Assembly (NCBI GenBank): GCA_026874595.1 | Contig: JAPPUL010000052.1 | Location: 1-64,000 of the forward strand | Origin: Sipunculus nudus | Taxonomy: Eukaryota > Annelida > Sipuncula > Golfingiida > Sipunculidae | Direction: 5' to 3' | DNA: 64,000 bases | In this document: one piece after another, positions 1 to 5,529 of the stretch | How positions within the stretch are numbered: position 1 is the first letter of the stretch | Layout of the letters: every line of letters starts with the position of its first letter | Translations under genes and position numbers: made by a program | Notes under the pieces: generated by a model | What the model saw: only the letters and a program-made list of their open reading frames with translations | What the model was told of the DNA's origin: nothing | Database searches by the model: none

Positions 1-2576
1 TTGATCCCGGCAAGCAACAAACAGACAAACAGACATACGCAACTGAGTAATATGCTTGCCGAAATCTTTGATTCCGGCAAGCAACAAACAGACAGACAGA
101 CAGACAAACAGACATACGCAACTGACCAACATGCTTGCCAAAATCGAAGATTTCCGGCAAGCAATAAACAGACATTTGCGACTGGCGAACCAGCCTGCAG
201 AAATCGAAGATATCCGGCAAGGAATGAAAAAAAAAAAACAAAACAAAACGGTTCGTGTCCTTTCCTGAAGGACACACCGACTGAAACTTTGGACAGCAAT
301 CACCTGCATGCGCACAGACGTGCAGGCACGCGTTTTAGGTCTGACCAGGTCTGACCAGGTCTGAGGGCACACTGGAATGGTGACGTTCCTATGGCCCTGA
401 GAAAATGGTCAGCCCGTCCCGTATATTTATTCACAAGTTTTTACAAGGAAATGGCCGTGGCCCCCGCTACGCCAATTAATTCATCCCGTCGGCTGCGGGC
501 CTGAATTGACATTTGGCCCGATGGACCCTACACAAAACGAGCAAACTGCGCTGATTGTCGCTCATACCTACACGTGTCTTTGTCTTACTAAAACGCGTGT
601 CATCGTGCATTCCTGCATAACTCTGTGCATTCAGTTTTCCCTCCGTTTATAAAGTTTATATGGACATACTGACAAAGTGACCCAAGACCGAGACCAGATG
701 ACTTTACCAGGTTATGGAGAAGACTCAGAGTAAGAACATAAGCTATAGTTTATGTAATTGAGGCTTTGGGTTTTAGAGATATGGCCAATATAATGATATG
801 TGTGTGAGGGTCATGTGCAGCGCCCCCTAGCGGCCATATCCGGAAAATGAAAAATTGGTTTCGAGATATTAGTGTAAGACTTAAGATGTAATAGTTTCAA
901 AAGGATTCTTTCAAAACTGTGCCCTTTAGAATGCTATATGTGAGACGCAAGAGCAAGCAGGCGAATTTGAGGACAACTGACAAACAGACAGACACACTGA
1001 CAAAGTGACTCAAAATTGAGTCCAGATGACTACTCCAGGTTATGGAGAAGACTCAAAGGAAGAAAAAAGCTACAGTTTATGTAACTGAGGTTTATAGTTT
1101 TGGAGATATTGCCAAAGCATGATATGTTGGGAGAGGTTCGAGTTCAGCGCCCCCTAGCGGCCATATCCGGAAAATGAAAAATTGGTTTCGAGATAATAGT
1201 GTAAGACTTAAGATGTAATAGTTTCAAAAGGATTCTTTCAAAACTGTGCCCTTTAGAATGCTATATGTGAGACGCAAGAGCAAGCAGGCGAATTTGAGGA
1301 CAACTGACAAACAGACAGACACACTGACAAAGTGACTCAAAATTGAGTCCAGATGACTACTCCAGGTTATGGAGAAGACTCAAAGGAAGAAAAAAGCTAC
1401 AGTTTATGTAACTGAGGTTTATAGTTTTGGAGATATTGCCAAAGCATGATATGTTGGGAGAGGTTCGAGTTCAGCGCCCCCTAGCGGCCATATCCGGAAA
1501 ATGAAAAATTGGTTTCGAGATATTAGTGTAAGACTTAAGATGTAATAGTTTCAAAAGGATTCTTTCAAAACTGTGCCCTTTAGAATGCTATATGTGAGAC
1601 GCAAGAGCAAGCAGGCGAATTTGAGGACAACTGACAAACAGACAGACACACTGACAAAGTGACTCAAAATTGAGTCCAGATGACTACTCCAGGTTATGGA
1701 GAAGACTCAAAGGAAGAAAAAAAGCTACAGTTTATGTAACTGAGGTTTATAGTTTTGGAGATATTGCCAAAGCATGATATGTTGGGAGAGGTTCGAGTTC
1801 AGCGCCCCCTAGCGGCCATATCCGGAAAATGAAAAATTGGTTTCGAGATATAAGTGTAAGACTTAAGATGTAATAGTTTCAAAAGGATTCTTTCAAAACT
1901 GTGCCCTTTAGAATGCTATATGTGAGACGCAAGAGCAAGCAGGCGAATTTGCGGACAACTGACAAACAGACAGACACACTGACAAAGTGTCACAAAATAG
2001 TGACCAGATGACTACACTAGGTTATGGAAAAAACTCAGAGGAAGAAAATAAGCTATAGTTTATGTAATTGAGGCTTATAATTTTGGAGATATGGCCAAAA
2101 TATGATATGTTCGAGAGGTTCGCATCCAGCGCCCCCTAGCGGCCCTATTCAAAAAATGAAAAAACAATTTCGAGATACTAGTATAGGACTTATAATATTT
2201 CAGTTTCAGAAAGATTCCTGCAATAATGTGGCCTTTGGCGCAAGATGAATGAAATCTCGAAATATCTCTATTCACGAGATATTTTACGAGATACTGCAAT
2301 ACTTGTTATAAAATCTTGTAGTACTAGTTGAATGCTACCTGATGCAAAAAACTAGATCACTCTAGCTTTAAAACTGACAAAGTTAGAAAAATAAGACCCC
2401 TTATATTCGAATATCATGACTTTTCCCCAAAAATTTGTAACCATGGTTACGGCAAATTTGAGTCAGCTACACACCAGATGACAGGCCTTGGAATGACGAT
2501 CAAAATGAGCTATTGTTGAAGTAGATACGACTAATAGTCACAAAGATATGAAGAAAAAACCGTTTTGAGAATTTTT

Positions 2577-2603
2577 GACGACCTTGACCTTGACCTTTGA
2601 CCT
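2577..2603 (-). promoter_or_regulatory. Nuclear-receptor-type half-site cluster (DR1 plus DR0)
   Basis: On the minus strand three AGGTCA hexamers and one AGGTCG lie in 25 bp. The first pair is separated by one A (a DR1); the others abut directly. Two of them read as TCAAGGTC, the extended half-site type used by SF-1/FTZ-F1 and ERR receptors. DR1 is the RXR/HNF4/PPAR-type element in animals. The cluster sits at the same place in every complete unit, for example 5341-5367, 8105-8131 and 25016-25042, giving 22 copies. The sequence match is direct; binding is inference. TGACCT-rich stretches are also common in mollusc interspersed repeats, so it may simply be ancestry. Confidence 0.5.
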
Positions 2604-2720
2604 ATTTTAACCAAAAACAATAGGGCACCTAGAAATTTAATTCTCCATCATCTCTGAAAGTTTTAAGGTGATTGTGGCAAAATTGTGGCCAGGAGAGTGC
2701 AGACAAACAAACAGACAGAC
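2577..2720 (+). mobile_element. Bivalve-type interspersed-repeat-like segment
   Basis: The order of motifs is a run of TGACCTTGACC units, then AACAATAGGGCACCT, then a segment around TCTGAAAGTTTTAAGGTGAT, then CAGACAAACAAACAGACAG. It resembles the general layout of a repeat I recall as abundant in bivalve genomes (TGACCTTTGACCT, CAATAGGGGTCATCT, AAGTTTCATGATC, ending in CAGACAGAC). No coding capacity, terminal repeats or target-site duplication is visible, so any transposon origin is only suggested. A database search would be needed to name it. Confidence 0.35.
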
Positions 2721-2750
2721 AGACAAACAGACATACGCAACTGAGCAATA

Positions 2751-2781
2751 TGCTTGCCGAAATCTTTGATTCCGGCAAGCA
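2751..2781 (+). repeat. Hairpin of minisatellite copy 1
   Basis: Arms TGCTTGCCG (2751-2759) and CGGCAAGCA (2773-2781) are perfect 9-bp complements. Inside them AATC (2761-2764) and GATT (2768-2771) pair around a TTT loop, leaving one A/C mismatch. The result is a 31-nt nearly perfect stem-loop. Confidence 0.85.
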
Positions 2782-2817
2782 ACAAACAGACAAACAGACA
2801 TACGCAACTGAGTAATA

Positions 2818-2848
2818 TGCTTGCCGAAATCTTTGATTCCGGCAAGCA
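2818..2848 (+). repeat. Hairpin of minisatellite copy 2
   Basis: Same 31-nt stem-loop as in copy 1, with identical 9-bp arms at 2818-2826 and 2840-2848. Confidence 0.85.
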
Positions 2849-2896
2849 ACAAACAGACAGACAGACAGACAAACAGACATACGCAACTGACCAACA

Positions 2897-2928
2897 TGCT
2901 TGCCAAAATCGAAGATTTCCGGCAAGCA
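2897..2928 (+). repeat. Hairpin of minisatellite copy 3, altered inner stem
   Basis: Outer arms TGCTTGCC (2897-2904) and GGCAAGCA (2921-2928) are kept. The inner stem is now AAATC (2906-2910) with GATTT (2914-2918) around GAA. Compared with copy 1 the inner stem is one pair longer and the outer stem one pair shorter, so folding is kept despite base changes. Copy 4 (2937-2990) has largely lost the arms. Confidence 0.75.
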
Positions 2929-2991
2929 ATAAACAGACATTTGCGACTGGCGAACCAGCCTGCAGAAATCGAAGATATCCGGCAAGGAATG

Positions 2992-3018
2992 AAAAAAAAA
3001 AAACAAAACAAAACGGTT
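2992..3018 (+). repeat. A12 tract followed by CAAAA steps
   Basis: Twelve A bases (2992-3003), then CAAAACAAAACGG. The tract is 12 A in every unit except U15, where it is 11. It could be a relic of a retroposon tail, but there is no SINE body or target-site duplication to support that. Confidence 0.8.
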
Positions 3019-3019
3019 C

Positions 3020-3040
3020 GTGTCCTTTCCTGAAGGACAC
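3020..3040 (+). repeat. Short perfect hairpin, 8-bp stem
   Basis: Arms GTGTCCTT (3020-3027) and AAGGACAC (3033-3040) with a TCCTG loop. Same place in every unit (255-275 in U1). There is no T-run after it and no gene before it, so I do not call it a terminator. Confidence 0.7.
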
Positions 3041-3067
3041 ACCGACTGAAACTTTGGACAGCAATCA

Positions 3068-3091
3068 CCTGCATGCGCACAGACGTGCAGG
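3068..3091 (+). repeat. Inverted repeat CCTGCA / TGCAGG
   Basis: Arms CCTGCA and TGCAGG separated by 12 nt rich in CpG and TpG. Possibly a small cruciform; no known function is recognised. Confidence 0.5.
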
Positions 3092-3101
3092 CACGCGTTT
3101 T

Positions 3102-3131
3102 AGGTCTGACCAGGTCTGACCAGGTCTGAGG
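3102..3131 (+). repeat. Three 10-bp direct repeats AGGTCTGACC
   Basis: AGGTCTGACC occurs twice in tandem, followed by AGGTCTGAGG. Each full copy contains the palindrome GGTC-T-GACC. Present in every unit (337-366 in U1). Confidence 0.8.
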
Positions 3132-3242
3132 GCACACTGGAATGGTGACGTTCCTATGGCCCTGAGAAAATGGTCAGCCCGTCCCGTATATTTATTCACA
3201 AGTTTTTACAAGGAAATGGCCGTGGCCCCCGCTACGCCAATT

Positions 3243-3272
3243 AATTCATCCCGTCGGCTGCGGGCCTGAATT
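3243..3272 (+). repeat. Nested inverted repeat in the core segment
   Basis: Outer arms AATTCA (3243-3248) and TGAATT (3267-3272). Inner arms CCCG (3250-3253) and CGGG (3261-3264) around a 7-nt loop. Repeated in all units. Confidence 0.6.
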
Positions 3273-3334
3273 GACATTTGGCCCGATGGACCCTACACAA
3301 AACGAGCAAACTGCGCTGATTGTCGCTCATACCT

Positions 3335-3342
3335 ACACGTGT
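3335..3342. promoter_or_regulatory. Palindromic E-box ACACGTGT
   Basis: Perfect 8-bp palindrome containing CACGTG, the core used by bHLH factors such as MYC/MAX, USF and CLOCK. One per unit. A 6-bp core is expected by chance every few kb, so a function is not established. Confidence 0.3.
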
Positions 3343-3412
3343 CTTTGTCTTACTAAAACGCGTGTCATCGTGCATTCCTGCATAACTCTGTGCATTCAGT
3401 TTTCCCTCCGTT

Positions 3413-3419
3413 TATAAAG
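3413..3419 (+). promoter_or_regulatory. TATA-like TATAAAG upstream of module A
   Basis: TATAAAG within TTTATAAAGTTTATATGG, 14 bp before module A begins and on the plus strand. If it were used, transcripts would run through the 327-bp modules. It lies in AT-rich DNA, so chance occurrence is quite possible. Confidence 0.25.
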
Positions 3420-3432
3420 TTTATATGGACAT

Positions 3433-3760
3433 ACTGACAAAGTGACCCAAGACCGAGACCAGATGACTTTACCAGGTTATGGAGAAGACTCAGAGTAAGA
3501 ACATAAGCTATAGTTTATGTAATTGAGGCTTTGGGTTTTAGAGATATGGCCAATATAATGATATGTGTGTGAGGGTCATGTGCAGCGCCCCCTAGCGGCC
3601 ATATCCGGAAAATGAAAAATTGGTTTCGAGATATTAGTGTAAGACTTAAGATGTAATAGTTTCAAAAGGATTCTTTCAAAACTGTGCCCTTTAGAATGCT
3701 ATATGTGAGACGCAAGAGCAAGCAGGCGAATTTGAGGACAACTGACAAACAGACAGACAC
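3433..3760 (+). repeat. 327-bp-family module A (first, diverged 5' half)
   Basis: Starts ACTGACAAAGTGACCC. The 5' half differs from the B modules at many positions (for example CTTTGGGTTTTAGAGATATGG), while the 3' half after the CTCF-like motif matches B closely. This suggests the 3' half is included in B-block homogenisation and the 5' half is not. It lacks the B-box-like and AP-1-like words found in B. Confidence 0.9.
3583..3601 (-). promoter_or_regulatory. CTCF-like motif in module A
   Basis: Plus strand CAGCGCCCCCTAGCGGCCA; minus strand TGGCCGCTAGGGGGCGCTG. Against the vertebrate CTCF consensus as I remember it (YDRCCASYAGRKGGCRSYV), 18 of 19 positions agree. The exception is G instead of A at position 6, a tolerated position in the early CCGCGNGGNGGCAG form. 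CTCF is conserved across bilaterians. Binding in this organism is inference. Confidence 0.6.
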
Positions 3761-3770
3761 ACTGACAAAG

Positions 3771-3787
3771 TGACTCAAAATTGAGTC
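3771..3787. promoter_or_regulatory. AP-1-type TGACTCA inside a 16-bp palindrome
   Basis: TGACTCA (3771-3777) is the exact AP-1/TRE heptamer. It overlaps the inverted repeat GACTCAA-AA-TTGAGTC (3772-3787). Present in B and C modules; module A has GTGACCC and module D GTGTCAC at the same place, so the site is confined to the homogenised block. Confidence 0.35.
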
Positions 3788-3899
3788 CAGATGACTACTC
3801 CAGGTTATGGAGAAGACTCAAAGGAAGAAAAAAGCTACAGTTTATGTAACTGAGGTTTATAGTTTTGGAGATATTGCCAAAGCATGATATGTTGGGAGA

Positions 3900-3910
3900 G
3901 GTTCGAGTTC
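3900..3910 (+). promoter_or_regulatory. RNA polymerase III B-box-like word abutting the CTCF-like motif
   Basis: GGTTCGAGTTC matches the B-box consensus GGTTCGANTCC at 10 of 11 positions. It occurs in each B and C module, with one-base overlap with the CTCF-like motif. The D module has GGTTCGCATCC, also 10 of 11 but with a different mismatch. I see no good A-box upstream and no tRNA fold, since the flanking bases do not form a T stem. It may be a tRNA-SINE relic, an isolated TFIIIC site or chance. Confidence 0.35.
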
Positions 3911-3928
3911 AGCGCCCCCTAGCGGCCA
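3910..3928 (-). promoter_or_regulatory. CTCF-like motif in module B copy 1
   Basis: Same 19-bp sequence and orientation as in module A, 327 bp further on. Its first plus-strand base is also the last base of the B-box-like word at 3900-3910. Confidence 0.6.
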
Positions 3929-4087
3929 TATCCGGAAAATGAAAAATTGGTTTCGAGATATTAGTGTAAGACTTAAGATGTAATAGTTTCAAAAGGATTC
4001 TTTCAAAACTGTGCCCTTTAGAATGCTATATGTGAGACGCAAGAGCAAGCAGGCGAATTTGAGGACAACTGACAAACAGACAGACAC

Positions 4088-4414
4088 ACTGACAAAGTGA
4101 CTCAAAATTGAGTCCAGATGACTACTCCAGGTTATGGAGAAGACTCAAAGGAAGAAAAAAGCTACAGTTTATGTAACTGAGGTTTATAGTTTTGGAGATA
4201 TTGCCAAAGCATGATATGTTGGGAGAGGTTCGAGTTCAGCGCCCCCTAGCGGCCATATCCGGAAAATGAAAAATTGGTTTCGAGATATTAGTGTAAGACT
4301 TAAGATGTAATAGTTTCAAAAGGATTCTTTCAAAACTGTGCCCTTTAGAATGCTATATGTGAGACGCAAGAGCAAGCAGGCGAATTTGAGGACAACTGAC
4401 AAACAGACAGACAC
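4088..4414 (+). repeat. 327-bp module B, copy 2
   Basis: Identical by eye to the preceding module. U9, U10 and U12 have a third such copy and U18 has only one. Because the copies are identical, which of them was gained or lost cannot be said. Confidence 0.93.
4237..4255 (-). promoter_or_regulatory. CTCF-like motif in module B copy 2
   Basis: Identical 19-mer, another 327 bp downstream, directly after a B-box-like word. Confidence 0.6.
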
Positions 4415-4741
4415 ACTGACAAAGTGACTCAAAATTGAGTCCAGATGACTACTCCAGGTTATGGAGAAGACTCAAAGGAAGAAAAAAGCTACAGTTTATG
4501 TAACTGAGGTTTATAGTTTTGGAGATATTGCCAAAGCATGATATGTTGGGAGAGGTTCGAGTTCAGCGCCCCCTAGCGGCCATATCCGGAAAATGAAAAA
4601 TTGGTTTCGAGATATAAGTGTAAGACTTAAGATGTAATAGTTTCAAAAGGATTCTTTCAAAACTGTGCCCTTTAGAATGCTATATGTGAGACGCAAGAGC
4701 AAGCAGGCGAATTTGCGGACAACTGACAAACAGACAGACAC
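4415..4741 (+). repeat. 327-bp module C (last complete copy, two diagnostic changes)
   Basis: B-like, but with GATATAAGTG in place of GATATTAGTG and TTTGCGGAC in place of TTTGAGGAC. Both changes are in this module in every unit, including expanded U9, U10, U12 and contracted U18, so C keeps a fixed last position while B copies turn over. Confidence 0.92.
4564..4582 (-). promoter_or_regulatory. CTCF-like motif in module C
   Basis: Identical 19-mer. The two changes that define module C lie outside the motif. Confidence 0.6.
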
Positions 4742-5010
4742 ACTGACAAAGTGTCACAAAATAGTGACCAGATGACTACACTAGGTTATGGAAAAAACTC
4801 AGAGGAAGAAAATAAGCTATAGTTTATGTAATTGAGGCTTATAATTTTGGAGATATGGCCAAAATATGATATGTTCGAGAGGTTCGCATCCAGCGCCCCC
4901 TAGCGGCCCTATTCAAAAAATGAAAAAACAATTTCGAGATACTAGTATAGGACTTATAATATTTCAGTTTCAGAAAGATTCCTGCAATAATGTGGCCTTT
5001 GGCGCAAGAT
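4742..5010 (+). repeat. Degenerate terminal module D
   Basis: Starts ACTGACAAAGTGTCAC. It aligns with B through the CTCF-like motif and then diverges, fading out near TTTGGCGCAAG with a deletion relative to B. The distance from the C motif to the D motif is still 327 bp. The B-box-like word is GGTTCGCATCC here and the AP-1-like word is lost. Confidence 0.85.
4891..4909 (-). promoter_or_regulatory. CTCF-like motif in module D
   Basis: Minus strand GGGCCGCTAGGGGGCGCTG. It differs from the other copies only in the first base. The motif is kept although the DNA on its 3' side in this module has diverged strongly from B. Confidence 0.55.
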
Positions 5011-5018
5011 GAATGAAA

Positions 5019-5055
5019 TCTCGAAATATCTCTATTCACGAGATATTTTACGAGA
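5019..5055 (+). repeat. Bulged inverted repeat, 9+5 bp arms
   Basis: AAATATCTC (5024-5032) pairs with GAGATATTT (5040-5048) around a 7-nt loop. TCTCG (5019-5023) pairs with CGAGA (5051-5055) after a 2-nt bulge. Repeated in each unit (2255-2291 in U1). Confidence 0.75.
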
Positions 5056-5166
5056 TACTGCAATACTTGTTATAAAATCTTGTAGTACTAGTTGAATGCT
5101 ACCTGATGCAAAAAACTAGATCACTCTAGCTTTAAAACTGACAAAGTTAGAAAAATAAGACCCCTT

Positions 5167-5178
5167 ATATTCGAATAT
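5167..5178. repeat. Perfect 12-bp palindrome ATATTCGAATAT
   Basis: Self-complementary over 12 bp with a TTCGAA core. Lies 22 bp before the 14-bp palindrome in every unit. Confidence 0.8.
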
Positions 5179-5200
5179 CATGACTTTTCCCCAAAAATTT

Positions 5201-5214
5201 GTAACCATGGTTAC
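5201..5214. repeat. Perfect 14-bp palindrome GTAACCATGGTTAC
   Basis: Self-complementary over 14 bp and flanked by AAATTTG (5195-5201) and CAAATTT (5217-5223), which extend it to an imperfect longer inverted repeat. Found in all 23 units (2437-2450 in U1, 63901-63914 in U23). It looks like a dimeric protein site, but I cannot assign a factor. Confidence 0.8.
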
Positions 5215-5529
5215 GGCAAATTTGAGTCAGCTACACACCAGATGACAGGCCTTGGAATGACGATCAAAATGAGCTATTGTTGAAGTAGATACGACTAATA
5301 GTCACAAAGATATGAAGAAAAAACCGTTTTGAGAATTTTTGACGACCTTGACCTTGACCTTTGACCTATTTTAACCAAAAACAATAGGGCACCTAGAAAT
5401 TTAATTCTCCATCATCTCTGAAAGTTTTAAGGTGATTGTGGCAAAATTGTGGCCAGGAGAGTGCAGACAAACAAACAGACAGACAGACAAACAGACATAC
5501 GCAACTGAGCAATATGCTTGCCGAAATCT

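Larger units (their letters stand above)
1..2765 (+). repeat. Array unit U1 (A-B-B-C-D), 2,765 bp
   Basis: Complete unit in the window's own phase. CTCF-like motifs start at 818, 1145, 1472, 1800 and 2127. Private differences: C instead of T at position 6, T to A at about 1196 in the first B module, and one extra A in the A-run near 1708 of the C module, which makes this unit 1 bp longer than the norm. Confidence 0.96.
2700..2990 (+). repeat. CAGA-linked hairpin minisatellite, four degenerate copies
   Basis: Four copies begin ACATACGCAACTGA or a diverged form, at 2731-2797 (67 bp), 2798-2876 (79 bp), 2877-2936 (60 bp) and 2937-2990 (diverged). Copies 1 to 3 end in CAAACAGAC-type tetranucleotide steps, and their length differences come from the number of CAGA/CAAA steps. 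A leading CAGA tract occupies 2700-2730. Both strands stay open in several frames here, giving cysteine-, serine- and valine-rich or lysine- and glutamine-rich peptides. These are microsatellite translations and not genes. Every complete unit has the same structure. Confidence 0.9.
3132..3432 (+). other. Unit-specific single-copy core, GC/CpG-richer, no gene
   Basis: About 300 bp that is not repeated inside the unit and is richer in G, C and CpG than the rest. It contains a nested inverted repeat (3243-3272), an ACACGTGT palindrome (3335-3342), an ACGCGT (3358-3363) and TATAAAG (3413-3419), just before the first 327-bp module. No long reading frame spans it. It is the most promoter-like part of the unit, but I recognise no named promoter or RNA gene here. 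Confidence 0.6.
3761..4087 (+). repeat. 327-bp module B, copy 1
   Basis: Starts ACTGACAAAGTGACTC and ends in a CAGACAGACAC tract that leads into the next module. Carries an AP-1-type TGACTCA, a 16-bp palindrome, a B-box-like word and a CTCF-like motif. By eye it is identical to the next B module. This is the module that varies in copy number between units. Confidence 0.93.
5011..5340 (+). other. AT-rich palindrome-bearing segment, no gene
   Basis: Non-coding, AT-rich, not repeated within the unit. It holds a bulged hairpin (5019-5055), CTAGA/TCTAG (5116-5129), ATATTCGAATAT (5167-5178) and GTAACCATGGTTAC (5201-5214). It ends at the half-site cluster. I recognise no origin or named element. 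Confidence 0.7.
2766..5529 (+). repeat. Array unit U2 (A-B-B-C-D), 2,764 bp
   Basis: Standard unit, used together with the end of U1 as reference for the internal features below. CTCF-like motifs start at 3583, 3910, 4237, 4564 and 4891. I saw no private difference. Confidence 0.97.

Noticed and set aside
2075-2299. Minus-strand 74-codon frame in module D and the AT-rich segment, kept in each unit
   Set aside because: Short and without recognisable domain. Its conservation is explained by the near-identity of the DNA; the amino-acid changes in U5 and U9 give no sign of coding constraint.
2929-2934. AATAAA polyadenylation signal in minisatellite copy 3
   Set aside because: It arises from CAATAAACAG, a one-base variant of the CAACAAACAG found in the neighbouring copies, and no transcript upstream is supported.
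2700-2990. CRISPR-like array of repeats and spacers
   Set aside because: The repeats are degenerate, spacing is set by CAGA steps, there are no distinct spacers and no cas genes, and the context is eukaryotic satellite DNA.
3020-3040. Rho-independent-type terminator
   Set aside because: Good hairpin, but no following T-run and no bacterial gene context.
2754-3119. Plus-strand open frames of 70-121 codons (QTDRQTDKQT-type) in every unit
   Set aside because: Same microsatellite plus the poly-A tract translated on the other strand; overlapping frames are equally open. Not supported as genes.
2637-3137. Minus-strand open frames of 133-166 codons rich in CLSVCLFV, repeated in every unit
   Set aside because: They are read-through of CAGA/CAAA tetranucleotide tracts in three overlapping frames. 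There is no domain, start context or codon bias, and the frames swap when the A tract loses one base in U15.
3900-3930. tRNA gene suggested by GGTTCGAGTTC
   Set aside because: The flanking five bases do not pair into a T stem, and I find no D arm, anticodon arm or good A-box upstream.
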